Positions 50,162-60,605 of a DNA stretch of 64,000 bases are shown here, piece by piece; the stretch's first letter is position 1, and each line of letters starts with the position of its first letter. The DNA is from Mycolicibacterium aurum (GTDB lineage: Bacteria; Actinomycetota; Actinomycetes; Mycobacteriales; Mycobacteriaceae): NCBI RefSeq assembly GCF_900637195.1, contig NZ_LR134356.1, positions 5,394,001-5,458,000 of the forward strand. Direction: 5' to 3'. The position numbers and the translations under genes are program-made. Below the pieces are notes generated by a model. It searched no databases. It was not told the origin of the DNA and saw only the letters and a program-made list of their open reading frames with translations.

Positions 50162-50179
50162 GTGACTACCCTCACATCC

Positions 50180-52141
<1,962 letters not shown>

Positions 52142-52145
52142 CGCG

Positions 52146-52844
52146 TCAGGCCCCGACGGGGACGAATCCGCTGCCGGGCCTGCCCTTGGCGGTGATGTCG
52201 GCGAGCTGGGTGTTGATCGACATCGTCACCGCCGGGGTGTGCAGCGGGATGAACTTCACCACGCACGTCGGCAGTTCCTCGGAGAACGCGCCGTGGATCA
52301 TTCCGACCAGGCGGTTGTTGACGGTCACCGGCGCCCCGGAATCCCCGGGCTGGCCGCAGACCTGGTTGACGATCGTGCCCGGCTGCTCACCGGGACCCCA
52401 CGTAACACCGCACGAGTAGCCGGTGGTGCGCCCGAGCTTGCAGGCGACCTCGCCGAACGTGGGATCCGGGCCGAGCCCGTCGATGCGGAAGCCGTTGACC
52501 TCGCTGACGGGCGTGACCTTCGCACGGTCGAACTTGATGACCGCGTAGTCCAGCGAGTCGTTGCCTGCCACCATCGTGCCGACCACGCCGGCGTTCTGAG
52601 CGGCTTCGGAGCCCACGACCGCGCCAGGGCCGCCGCAGTGCGCGGAGGTGAAACCGATCAGGTTGCCCTGGTTGTCGTTGCCGATGGCGGTCAGCGTGCA
52701 CAGCGTCTCACCGTCGACCACCAGGCCGGAACCGCCGCCGAGGGCTACCGGGGCCTGCGCGTGCGCGACGGCCACCGGCCCGGCCATGATCAGGGCGCCG
52801 AACATGACGGCGCGAATTGCCAGGCAGAGGCCGCTGGTCCTCAA
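52146..52844 (-). CDS. Secreted trypsin-like serine protease (Rv3668c)
   Basis: A 232-aa S1-family protease precursor. Signal peptide of about 30 residues ending AHAQ; catalytic His in TSAHC, Asp in DYAVIKF and Ser in GQPGDSGAPV. Two disulfide pairs are likely. The start TTG 52844 follows AGGAGTTTGATTC; an internal ATG would remove part of the signal. Convergent with acs (4 bp between stops). Confidence 0.9.
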   Translation of the reverse strand: MRTSGLCLAIRAVMFGALIMAGPVAVAHAQAPVALGGGSGLVVDGETLCTLTAIGNDNQGNLIGFTSAHCGGPGAVVGSEAAQNAGVVGTMVAGNDSLDYAVIKFDRAKVTPVSEVNGFRIDGLGPDPTFGEVACKLGRTTGYSCGVTWGPGEQPGTIVNQVCGQPGDSGAPVTVNNRLVGMIHGAFSEELPTCVVKFIPLHTPAVTMSINTQLADITAKGRPGSGFVPVGA

Positions 52845-52990
52845 GAATCAAACTCCTATCGACTCACCCGACCCGCCGTGCAGGGAACCCGGGCAGTCTA
52901 TCGTCGGCCGGAATCGTTTCACGGCGCGCCACGTGGCAACATGAACCGGAATATCAACCGCGACCCAGCACTGAGTCGGGAAGGAAGTCC

Positions 52991-53497
52991 GTGAGCGACC
53001 GCAGAAACGGCGTACCGAGCACCGTTACGTCGATACCGCTGGTGGACCCCCACGCGCCGAAGCCGGATCCGTCGATCGGCGATCTGGTCAAGGACGCCAC
53101 CGCCCAGGTTTCGACGCTCGTACGTGCCGAGGTCGAGTTGGCGAAGGCGGAGATCACCCGCGACGTCAAGAAGGGCCTGACCGGCAGCATCTTCTTCATC
53201 GCGGCCCTGGTCGTGCTGTTCTACTCCACGTTCTTCTTCTTCTTCTTCGTGGCGGAGCTGCTGGACACCTGGCTGTGGAAGTGGGCCGCCTACCTCATCG
53301 TGTTCGGCATCATGGTCGTGCTCACCGGGTTGCTCGCGTTGTTCGGCTACCTGAAGGTCCGGCGGATCCGCGGACCGCAGAAGACGATCGAATCGGTCAA
53401 GGAGATCCCGGGCGCCTTCAACCCGGGTCCGGACACCAAGGCCGTCGCGACCACCAACGGCGAACCCGTGGCGCAAAAAGACCCTTCAGGCTGGTAA
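52991..53497 (+). CDS. Phage-holin-3_6-like membrane protein (Rv3669)
   Basis: A 168-aa protein of the DUF1469/actinobacterial holin-X type, though not a phage gene here. It has a helical N-terminal part (SIGDLVKDATAQVSTLVRAEVELAK), two adjacent membrane helices with a run of phenylalanines (TTCTTC repeats in DNA), and a basic tail. GTG 52991 after AAGGAAG. Function unknown; lies upstream of ephE with a TAATG overlap. Confidence 0.78.
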   Translation: MSDRRNGVPSTVTSIPLVDPHAPKPDPSIGDLVKDATAQVSTLVRAEVELAKAEITRDVKKGLTGSIFFIAALVVLFYSTFFFFFFVAELLDTWLWKWAAYLIVFGIMVVLTGLLALFGYLKVRRIRGPQKTIESVKEIPGAFNPGPDTKAVATTNGEPVAQKDPSGW

Positions 53498-54456
53498 TGG
53501 GCCGACCCGATCCGTCGGTTGTGCGCATCGGCGGGCCGTGGCGCCACTTGGATGTGCACGCGAACGGGATTCGCTTCCACGTTGTCGAAGCCCAGGGACC
53601 TGCCGGTGCCGACGACCGGTCGCGGCCTCTGACGGATCGTCCGCTGGTCATCCTCCTGCATGGCTTCGGCTCGTTCTGGTGGTCGTGGCGCCACCAGCTC
53701 AAAGGCCTGACCGGGGCCCGAGTGGTGGCTGTCGATCTGCGTGGCTACGGCGGCAGCGACAAGCCGCCCCGCGGATACGACGGCTGGACATTGGCAGGCG
53801 ACACCGCAGGCCTGGTGCGGGCGCTGGGTCACAGCACCGCGACGCTGGTCGGCCACGCCGACGGCGGGCTGGTCTGCTGGGCCACCTCGGTGCTGCACCC
53901 CCGCGTGGTCCGTGCGATCGCCGTCGTCAGCTCGCCGCACCCCGCCGCGCTGCGGTCCTCGGCGCTGACGAGGCGGGATCAGGGCCGGGCGCTGCTGCCG
54001 TGGATGCTGCGCTATCAGGTGCCGGTGTGGCCGGAGCATTCGCTGACCCGTCATGACGGCGCCGAGCTGGAGCGGCTGGTGCGCAGCCGGTCCAGCGCCA
54101 AATGGCAGGCCAGTGAGGATTTCTCGGAGACCATCGGGCACCTGCGCCGCGCGATCCAGATTCCGTCGGCGGCCCACTGCGCACTGGAGTATCAGCGGTG
54201 GGCGGCGCGCAGCCAACTGCGCGGCGAGGGACGACGATTCATGCGATCGATGAAAGGCCCGCTGGGAGTCCCGGTGCTGCATCTGCGGGGCGAGGCGGAT
54301 CCGTACGTGCTGGCCGACCCGGTGTACCGAACCCAGCGCTACGCGCCGCACGGACGGTACGTGTCGATCGATGCTGCCGGGCACTTCGCCCACGAAGAAG
54401 CTCCCGACGCGGTCAACGAGCAGCTGCTGCGTTTCCTGAAGCAGGTGTACGGGTGA
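53497..54456 (+). CDS. ephE: Epoxide hydrolase-like alpha/beta hydrolase
   Basis: A 319-aa enzyme. Nucleophile elbow GHADGG (Asp nucleophile), oxyanion HGF in LLHGFGSFWWSW, RGYGGSDKP, and a C-terminal His in GHFAHEE. ATG 53497 overlaps the previous stop (TAATG). Homologue of Rv3670 (EphE). Physiological substrate not known. Confidence 0.85.
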   Translation: MGRPDPSVVRIGGPWRHLDVHANGIRFHVVEAQGPAGADDRSRPLTDRPLVILLHGFGSFWWSWRHQLKGLTGARVVAVDLRGYGGSDKPPRGYDGWTLAGDTAGLVRALGHSTATLVGHADGGLVCWATSVLHPRVVRAIAVVSSPHPAALRSSALTRRDQGRALLPWMLRYQVPVWPEHSLTRHDGAELERLVRSRSSAKWQASEDFSETIGHLRRAIQIPSAAHCALEYQRWAARSQLRGEGRRFMRSMKGPLGVPVLHLRGEADPYVLADPVYRTQRYAPHGRYVSIDAAGHFAHEEAPDAVNEQLLRFLKQVYG

Positions 54457-55650
54457 TCAGCCGGCGCTGATGCAGGTTCCGGTCGGGACGCGGTCGACGT
54501 TGCCGACCTTGGCCATCTGCCTGGCCACCTCCTGGGCGGTCAGCACGAACCCGGTGTCGACGTCGTCGACGGCGGCACCGAAGACCACGCCGAGCACTTT
54601 CCCCTGCCGGTTGATCATCGGCCCACCTGAATTACCTTGCCGCACAGTCCCTCTGATGGTGTACACCTCGCGGGTGACGGTGGTGCTGCGGTAGATGTCG
54701 GGGCCGTTGAGCTTGATGACCTCCCGGATGCGCGCCGGCGTCGCCGTGAAGTCGCCGCCGCCGGGGTAGCCCAGGACGATGCCGTCGGTGCCGGGCTGCG
54801 CCTCCGTGTCGACGAACTGCAACGGCGCGGAGGGCAGGTTCGGCACGTCGAGGATCGAGATGTCGGCGTCGGGGTCGTAGGACACCACGCCTGCCTCGTA
54901 GGACTGTCCGTCGACCTCGATGGTCACGCTGTCGGACCCGGCGACGACGTGGGCGTTGGACATCACCCGGTTGGGGGCCACGACGAAGCCGGTGCCTTCG
55001 AGCACCTTCTGGCAGCTCTGGGCGACGCCACGGACCTTGACCACGCTGGGCCGGGTGGTGCCGACGACGACGGAGGTGGCCAGCGTGGGGTCCGGCGCCT
55101 CGATATCGGCGACCTGAGTGGGGCCGAACGGTTTCAGGACGTCGTGAAGGCCCGCGGTCTCCCACAGCGCCGAGAGCCGGTCGGGCACCGACCGCAACCA
55201 GCTCGGCGCCACCGTGTCGACCTCGGAGATCACACGCGAGCCGGCAACGGCGGCCGCCAGATTGGGCTGCGGCGAGGACATCAGCGCGGTACCCAGCAGC
55301 CATGACGCCGTGAGCACGAGTACGAGCTGCAAAGCCACGCCGACGACCGAGTCGGCGACACGCAGGGCGGGATTACGGATGGCCCCGCGAACCGCCCTGC
55401 CCAGCACCACCCCGGCGATCTCACCGATCACCACCAGCACGAGGATCAGGAACAGCGTCGCGAAGAGCTTGGTGCGCGGCCCGTCGATGTAGGTGACCAG
55501 GTGGGGGGCCAGGAGTACACCGGCCGCTGCGCCGAGGACCACGCCCACCAGGGCCAGCAGAGATCCGGGTGCACCGGATCGCCAGCCCGAGACGGCAGCG
55601 AGGAGGGCGACAGCGAGAATCGCGATGTCAAGCCATTGTGACGAGTTCAT
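54457..55650 (-). CDS. marP: Membrane-anchored acid-resistance serine protease MarP
   Basis: A 397-aa protein. Four N-terminal membrane helices (CvpA-like, about 5-125) anchor a periplasmic chymotrypsin-like protease. Catalytic His in SNAHVVAG, Asp in PDADISIL, Ser in RQGNSGGPM. Two Cys (SCQK and GTCISAG) can form the regulatory disulfide known in MarP. The family is needed for acid resistance in M. tuberculosis. Overlaps the nudix gene end as ATGA. Confidence 0.94.
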   Translation of the reverse strand: MNSSQWLDIAILAVALLAAVSGWRSGAPGSLLALVGVVLGAAAGVLLAPHLVTYIDGPRTKLFATLFLILVLVVIGEIAGVVLGRAVRGAIRNPALRVADSVVGVALQLVLVLTASWLLGTALMSSPQPNLAAAVAGSRVISEVDTVAPSWLRSVPDRLSALWETAGLHDVLKPFGPTQVADIEAPDPTLATSVVVGTTRPSVVKVRGVAQSCQKVLEGTGFVVAPNRVMSNAHVVAGSDSVTIEVDGQSYEAGVVSYDPDADISILDVPNLPSAPLQFVDTEAQPGTDGIVLGYPGGGDFTATPARIREVIKLNGPDIYRSTTVTREVYTIRGTVRQGNSGGPMINRQGKVLGVVFGAAVDDVDTGFVLTAQEVARQMAKVGNVDRVPTGTCISAG

Positions 55651-56429
55651 TGTTGCGCATCACCGTAACTGCCCTGGGCGTCCAGGAGCGCCATTGCGTC
55701 GTTGAGTTCGTACAGTTTGTCGCTTTCCCAGGGCACCGCCCAGCCTGCGACGTCGAGCATGGCCGAGATGATCTGGCCGGTGAATCCCCACACCATCATC
55801 TCGTTGAGCAGGAACGCCGGCCCGGCCGTGCGGCGGGTGTTCTGGCTGCGATACACCGTGATCCGGTTCTGCGGGTTGACGAACGCCCGTACCGGCACGC
55901 GGGTCACCAGCGCCGTCTCGGCGTCGTCGACCACTGCCACCGGACCGGGGTCGGGCGAGTAGGCGAGGACCGGGACGACGTGGAAGCCCGACGGCGGGAT
56001 GAACATCTTCTCCAGGGTTGCCAGTGGGTGCAGCCTGCTTGGCTCGAGCCCGGTCTCTTCAGTGGCCTCGCGCAGCGCGGTGTGGACCGGGCCCAGGTCA
56101 CCGGGGTCCGCCGCGCCACCGGGAAACGCCGCCTGGCCGGCGTGGTGGCGCAACGTCGACGCGCGCACGGTGACCAGGAGGTCGGCGTCCTCGGGCAGGG
56201 AGCCTTCTGTACCGCCCTGCGGACCGGAGAACAACACGAGCACGGCAGCATCGCGCCGGGTGCCCGACACGGCGGCCGTCGTGTTGGCGGCCGTCAACGC
56301 GGCCAGCACTTCGGCAGGTATCCGGCGGCGGTAGGCCTTCTTGACGGCGTCGGGCTGATCGACCAGCGGCGCCAGCCAGGGCGGCGCGGCGGACGGCGTC
56401 AGCTCACCCTCGCGGCTGTCCCAGCTCAC
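55647..56429 (-). CDS. NUDIX hydrolase, CoA pyrophosphatase-like (Rv3672c)
   Basis: A 260-aa enzyme. Nudix box GGAADPGDLGPVHTALREATEETGL (55% of the consensus G-x5-E...REUxEExGU, with the first Glu replaced) and the upstream HAGQAAFPGG sequence typical of NudL-type CoA pyrophosphatases. GTG 56429 overlaps the thioredoxin-like stop (GTGA). Role: housecleaning of nucleotide diphosphates. Confidence 0.85.
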   Translation of the reverse strand: MSWDSREGELTPSAAPPWLAPLVDQPDAVKKAYRRRIPAEVLAALTAANTTAAVSGTRRDAAVLVLFSGPQGGTEGSLPEDADLLVTVRASTLRHHAGQAAFPGGAADPGDLGPVHTALREATEETGLEPSRLHPLATLEKMFIPPSGFHVVPVLAYSPDPGPVAVVDDAETALVTRVPVRAFVNPQNRITVYRSQNTRRTAGPAFLLNEMMVWGFTGQIISAMLDVAGWAVPWESDKLYELNDAMALLDAQGSYGDAQQ

Positions 56430-57082
56430 GCCACTCCAATCTTCGGGTCGACCGCGGCGGCGATCTCGTCGGCGGTCGCGAACGACCGGGGCAGGATCTC
56501 GGCAACGCTACCGTCGGCGCGGAGCACCACCGTCGCAGGCATCACGTTGGGAACGCCCAGCGCTGCGGCGATGCTGCGGCGTCCGTCCTGCACCGTCGGC
56601 AGTTGCACGCCCAGCTCGGCGAGCCTGAGCAACGCCGCGGTCTCGTTCTCGTCCTGATGCACGGTCAGCACGACCACCCCGGGCCCCAGACGCCGCTGGT
56701 ACTCGGCCATGGCCGGGAGTTCATCGGCGCAGGGGCCGCACCAGTACGCCCAGAGGTTCAGCACGGCCGGCCTGCCGGCCAGGGCGGCGGCGACGTCGAC
56801 CCGCGAGCCGTCGCCGGCACATTCGAGGACGATCCCGCGCAGTGCTTCGGGGCCCGGACCCGCTCCGGGGACAGGGCACGGGGAGAGGTCGGCGGCGGCG
56901 CGCGGACCCTGCAGCGCCTCGGCAGTGTCGGCGTCGCGCCGGTCGCGCGCCGACACGGTCTCCTGGCCCGCCGAGTACGCCGAACCGCCGGTGTCCTGGG
57001 CGCCGAGTTCCGACCACAGCGCGACACCGAGCGCGACGAGGATCACCAGCGCCACGACGCTCCACCGGGCTGACGCGCTCAT
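56426..57082 (-). CDS. TlpA-like thioredoxin-fold protein (Rv3673c)
   Basis: A 218-aa protein with an N-terminal membrane anchor (about 8-24) and a periplasmic thioredoxin fold. The active site is WAYWCGPCADELP; C..C in the N-terminal domain (PCP and LECAGD) may form another disulfide. Follows nth in the same direction with a 6-bp gap. Likely a reductase/oxidase for exported proteins. Confidence 0.85.
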   Translation of the reverse strand: MSASARWSVVALVILVALGVALWSELGAQDTGGSAYSAGQETVSARDRRDADTAEALQGPRAAADLSPCPVPGAGPGPEALRGIVLECAGDGSRVDVAAALAGRPAVLNLWAYWCGPCADELPAMAEYQRRLGPGVVVLTVHQDENETAALLRLAELGVQLPTVQDGRRSIAAALGVPNVMPATVVLRADGSVAEILPRSFATADEIAAAVDPKIGVA

Positions 57083-57088
57083 CAGCGG

Positions 57089-57886
57089 CTAGAGTCCGGC
57101 CAGCGCCAGCAGATGCTCGGTCTCGGGGCCCTTGACCAGCGGTGCGGCGATCAGCGGGTCGGTGGGCCCGGCACCGTAGGACGGGCAGTCTTTGGCCAGG
57201 ACACAGACCCCGCAGGCCGGCTTGCGCGCGTGGCACACACGCCGGCCGTGGAAGATGACCCGGTGGCTGAGCAGCGTCCACTCCTTGCGCTCGATCAGCT
57301 GGCCGACGGCATGCTCGACCTTGACCGGGTCTTCCTCGGCCGTCCAGCGCCAACGCCGCACCAGCCTGCCGAAGTGCGTGTCGACGGTGATGCCGGGGAT
57401 GTCGAAGGCGTTGCCGAGGATGACGTTGGCGGTCTTGCGGCCGATGCCCGGCAGCGTGACGAGCTCGTCGAGCGTGTTGGGCACCTCGCCGTCGAACCGT
57501 TCCTCCAGCGCCTGCCCGAGGCCGATCAGCGAGTTGGTCTTGTTCCGGTAGAAGCCGGTGGGACGGATCAGTTCTTCGAGCTCGGTGCGATCGGCGGTCG
57601 CGTAGTCCCGGGCCGTGCGGTACTTGGCGAACAGCGCCGGTGTCGTCATGTTGACCCGAACGTCCGTGCACTGCGCCGACAGGATGGTGGCCACCGCCAG
57701 CTCTAGGGGGTTCGTGAAGTCGAGCTCGCAGTACACGTGTGGAAACGCTTGTGCCAGAGTGCGGTTCATGCGGCGGGCGCGCCGGACGAGGCCTCGGTGG
57801 GTTTCCTCGTCCCATTTACGCGCGGGCACGCGCGCAGCCCGCTTACCGGCGGCCGCAGTGCCGGTCGGCGTTTCACTCACGGTCAC
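57089..57886 (-). CDS. nth: Endonuclease III
   Basis: Base-excision repair DNA glycosylase/AP lyase. The 265-aa protein has the helix-hairpin-helix LPGIGRKTANVIL with catalytic Lys, Asp in ITVDTHFGRL, and the 4Fe-4S ligands C-x6-C-x2-C-x5-C (CHARKPACGVCVLAKDC). GTG 57886. Homologue of Rv3674c. Confidence 0.95.
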   Translation of the reverse strand: MTVSETPTGTAAAGKRAARVPARKWDEETHRGLVRRARRMNRTLAQAFPHVYCELDFTNPLELAVATILSAQCTDVRVNMTTPALFAKYRTARDYATADRTELEELIRPTGFYRNKTNSLIGLGQALEERFDGEVPNTLDELVTLPGIGRKTANVILGNAFDIPGITVDTHFGRLVRRWRWTAEEDPVKVEHAVGQLIERKEWTLLSHRVIFHGRRVCHARKPACGVCVLAKDCPSYGAGPTDPLIAAPLVKGPETEHLLALAGL

Positions 57887-57951
57887 CAGGCCAGCGTACT
57901 GACGGGGTCCGACGCGCCGGATGGTGGATCAGTTCTTAACGTGGACTTTTC

Positions 57952-58323
57952 GTGATCCCGCTGAGACCTTCGGCGTGTTTACTTCGCCTTGTGTCGTGGT
58001 TGCTCGTTGCGCTGATCCCGGGGTTGCTCATGTTGGCGACCTTCGGTTTGGAGCGCCTCGAGGCGAGCTTGGGCCGCGAGAGCCTCTCCACCGCCGACGT
58101 CGACGAGTTCCTGGAGCAAGCCGAGGACAGCGACGTCGACACCCTCGCGAGGGTGGGGATGGACGGCGCCCTGGACGGTATTCATCAGCGCCTCAGCGGG
58201 CAGGACACCCCACCCGCGGCGCTCGTCGAGGCCATCTCGGCGCCAGGTTTGCCAACACGCGAGTACCTCGCGCAGCTGGCGAATACTGAGTTTCGGCAGA
58301 CCCGCCATGCCAATCGTGTGTAG
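57952..58323 (+). CDS. Small membrane protein of unknown function (Rv3675)
   Basis: A 123-aa protein from GTG 57952 with one N-terminal hydrophobic segment (LVSWLLVALIPGLLMLATFGL) and an acidic cytoplasmic/extracytoplasmic tail (VDEFLEQAEDSDVDTL). Same place as Rv3675. No function assigned. Confidence 0.7.
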   Translation: MIPLRPSACLLRLVSWLLVALIPGLLMLATFGLERLEASLGRESLSTADVDEFLEQAEDSDVDTLARVGMDGALDGIHQRLSGQDTPPAALVEAISAPGLPTREYLAQLANTEFRQTRHANRV

Positions 58324-58329
58324 CGTAAA

Positions 58330-58425
58330 CGGGTCACGAAAAGGCGTACCTCTAGACTGATCTCACGATCGTGAAGAGGTCGCCTTAACGCATGTCTGAT
58401 CACCGAACGCAACAAGAGGGGCAAC
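58330..58425 (+). promoter_or_regulatory. crp upstream region with perfect palindrome
   Basis: A 12-bp perfect palindrome TCACGATCGTGA at 58363-58374 is preceded by a possible -10 TAGACT (58353-58358). The crp GTG is at 58426. Autoregulation by CRP in mycobacteria uses TGTGA-N6-TCACA type sites; this palindrome has the half sequences in the opposite order, so it may serve another factor. Confidence 0.35.
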
Positions 58426-59100
58426 GTGGACGAGATCCTGGCCAGGGCCGGAATCTTCCAGGGGGTCGAACCCAGCGCTGTTTCCGCGCTGACCAAGCAG
58501 CTTCAGCCCGTTGACTTTCCCCGCGGACACACCGTGTTCGCCGAGGGTGAGCCTGGCGATCGCCTGTACATCATCATCTCCGGCAAGGTGAAGATCGGGC
58601 GGCGGTCACCAGACGGTCGCGAGAATCTGCTCACGATCATGGGCCCCTCGGACATGTTCGGCGAGTTGTCGATCTTCGATCCCGGCCCACGAACGTCCAG
58701 CGCCACCACCATCACTGAGGTGCGCGCTGTCTCGATGGATCGCGAGGCGCTGCGGGCGTGGATCGCCGACCGTCCCGAGATCGCCGAGCAGCTGCTGCGG
58801 GTCTTGGCCCGCCGCCTGCGGCGCACCAACAACAATCTCGCCGACCTCATCTTCACCGACGTGCCCGGTCGCGTGGCCAAGCAGCTGCTGCAGCTGGCCC
58901 AGCGCTTCGGCACCCAGGAGGGCGGCGCACTGCGTGTGACGCACGACCTGACGCAGGAAGAGATCGCTCAGCTGGTGGGGGCGTCCCGCGAGACCGTCAA
59001 CAAGGCTCTCGCCGACTTCGCCCACCGCGGCTGGATCCGCCTGGAGGGCAAGAGCGTGCTGATCTCGGACTCCGAGCGGCTGGCGCGCCGAGCGAGGTAA
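58426..59100 (+). CDS. crp: cAMP receptor protein
   Basis: A 224-aa CRP/FNR-family regulator (Rv3676). The cAMP-binding domain has FGELSIFDPGPRTSSATT with the phosphate-binding Arg/Ser-Ser; the C-terminal winged HTH has TQEEIAQLVGASRETVNKAL. Regulates a global set of promoters; the Ms1 promoter in this window has a predicted site. GTG start 58426. Confidence 0.96.
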   Translation: MDEILARAGIFQGVEPSAVSALTKQLQPVDFPRGHTVFAEGEPGDRLYIIISGKVKIGRRSPDGRENLLTIMGPSDMFGELSIFDPGPRTSSATTITEVRAVSMDREALRAWIADRPEIAEQLLRVLARRLRRTNNNLADLIFTDVPGRVAKQLLQLAQRFGTQEGGALRVTHDLTQEEIAQLVGASRETVNKALADFAHRGWIRLEGKSVLISDSERLARRAR

Positions 59101-59154
59101 CGAGCGAGAATCCGGCGCCGAGCGAGGTAACGAGCGAGAATCCGGCGCCGAGCG
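59085..59154. repeat. Tandem 30-bp repeat across the crp stop codon
   Basis: Two perfect copies of 30 bp at 59085-59114 and 59115-59144, plus a partial copy to 59154. Each contains AGCGAGGTAACGAGCGAG; the first holds the crp stop TAA. Confidence 0.95.
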
Positions 59155-59163
59155 CGCCAGGCC

Positions 59164-59937
59164 TCAGCGGCGCAGGTAGTCCAGCTGCGCCTGCACCGAC
59201 GATTCGGCTGCCTCCCAAAGCTTTTCGTCGACGTCGGTATAGACGTGCTCGACCACCTGACGAGCCGACACGTCCTCTCCGAGCTCCCGGACGGCCGCAC
59301 GCACCTGTTCCAGCCGGTCTTCCCGGTGGGCCAGGTATGTGTCGCTGACGCCTTCCAGGTCGTCGAGTTCTGGACCGTGCCCCGGAAGAACGGTGCGGTG
59401 ACCCAGTCCGCGCAGCCGGCGAAGCGACTCCAGGTAGTCCCCGAGCGACCCGTCCTCCTTGTCGATCACCGTGGTGCCGCGTCCCAGGATGGTGTCGGCG
59501 GTCAGCACAGCGTCGTCGACGAGGAAGGACACCGAGTCGGCCGTGTGGCCGGGGGTGGCCATGACGGAGATCTTCAGGCCGGCGGCATCGATGACCTCAC
59601 CGTCGGTCAGTGAACCGCCAAGGCCGCGCTGGAAGCCGCTGCCCACCGAGCGGACGACGGCGCCGGTGAGGTCGACGAGGCGGTCGATGCCCCCGGTGTG
59701 GTCGCTGTGGCGGTGGCTGATCAGCACGAGCGGTATCGGGCCGAGCGCCGCGAGGCGCTCGATGTGCTCGTCCTTGTCATCGGGGCCGGGGTCGATCACC
59801 ACCATCTCGTCGGTGCCAGGGCCGCGCAGCACCCAGGTGTTGGTGCCGTCCAGTGTCATCAACCCCGGGTTCTCGCACAGCAGCACCGACGCGACGTCGG
59901 TCACCGGCCGCAGCAGTCCGTACGCGGGGTGTTCCAC
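59164..59937 (-). CDS. Metallo-beta-lactamase fold hydrolase (Rv3677c)
   Basis: A 257-aa protein. The zinc-binding HRHSDHTGG motif, later ATPGHTAD, TADTILG and GHGPELDD, identify an MBL-fold enzyme like LACTB2. GTG 59937 directly follows the RidA stop. No signal peptide, so a cytoplasmic phosphodiesterase or thioesterase is more likely than antibiotic resistance. Confidence 0.88.
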   Translation of the reverse strand: MEHPAYGLLRPVTDVASVLLCENPGLMTLDGTNTWVLRGPGTDEMVVIDPGPDDKDEHIERLAALGPIPLVLISHRHSDHTGGIDRLVDLTGAVVRSVGSGFQRGLGGSLTDGEVIDAAGLKISVMATPGHTADSVSFLVDDAVLTADTILGRGTTVIDKEDGSLGDYLESLRRLRGLGHRTVLPGHGPELDDLEGVSDTYLAHREDRLEQVRAAVRELGEDVSARQVVEHVYTDVDEKLWEAAESSVQAQLDYLRR

Positions 59938-60399
59938 CTACGCGACCTCGACGATGACTTCCACTTCCACCGGCGCGTTGCGCGGAAGCTCGGAGACCCC
60001 GACGGCGGACCGCGCATGGGCGCCGGCATCGCCGAACACCTCCCCGAACAACTCCGAGGCGCCGTTGATCACGCCGGGCTGGCCGCCGAACTCGGGTGCC
60101 GAGGCCACGAAGCCGACGACCTTGACCACCTTGACCACCGAGTCGATGCCGACGAGCGCGTCGATCGCGGCCAACGCGTTCAGGGCGCACTGGCGGGCCA
60201 GGGTCTTGGCCTCGTCGGCCGACACCTCGGCGCCGACCTTGCCGGTCGCCAGCAGTTCACCCTCGCTGATCGGCAGCTGCCCCGCCGTGTAGACCAGGGT
60301 CCCGGTGCGTACGGCGGGTACGTAGGCGGCCAGCGGCGCCACGACCTGCGGCAGCTCGATGCCGAGCTCGGTCAGGCGGCCCGACCAGCTTGAGGTCAT
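59938..60399 (-). CDS. RidA family protein (Rv3678c)
   Basis: A 153-aa protein related to YjgF/RidA, which deaminate reactive enamine/imine intermediates. It shows VYTAGQLP and a late SAVGVSELPRNAPVEVEVI stretch with the conserved Arg. ATG overlaps the DUF4177 stop (ATGA), so it is coupled. Confidence 0.85.
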   Translation of the reverse strand: MTSSWSGRLTELGIELPQVVAPLAAYVPAVRTGTLVYTAGQLPISEGELLATGKVGAEVSADEAKTLARQCALNALAAIDALVGIDSVVKVVKVVGFVASAPEFGGQPGVINGASELFGEVFGDAGAHARSAVGVSELPRNAPVEVEVIVEVA

Positions 60400-60557
60400 T
60401 TGGGCCGCTTCAGGTAGGCGACGTGCTGCTCACCCGTCGGGCCGGTCAGGACCGAGACCAGCTCCCAACCGTCCTCACCCCACTGATCGAGGATCTGTTT
60501 GGTGGCATGCGTCAGCAGCGGGACGGTGGCGTACTCCCAGCGGGTCGGTTCGCTCAT
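60396..60557 (-). CDS. DUF4177-like small protein (Rv3678A)
   Basis: A 53-aa protein from ATG 60557. WEYATVPLL and GEDGWELVSVL are the family hallmark. Function unknown; upstream gene of the ridA-MBL run. Confidence 0.8.
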   Translation of the reverse strand: MSEPTRWEYATVPLLTHATKQILDQWGEDGWELVSVLTGPTGEQHVAYLKRPK

Positions 60558-60605
60558 GCGGCTGAGCTTATCCGGCTGTCGACCCGCTATGGCTAGCATG
60601 CTGGG

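Noticed and set aside
52991..53497. Holin-like gene as evidence for a second phage remnant
   Set aside because: The family is part of the conserved mycobacterial locus (Rv3669 position) and has no phage neighbours.
59164..59937. Beta-lactamase resistance gene
   Set aside because: MBL-fold but no signal peptide, and it is in a conserved housekeeping context.
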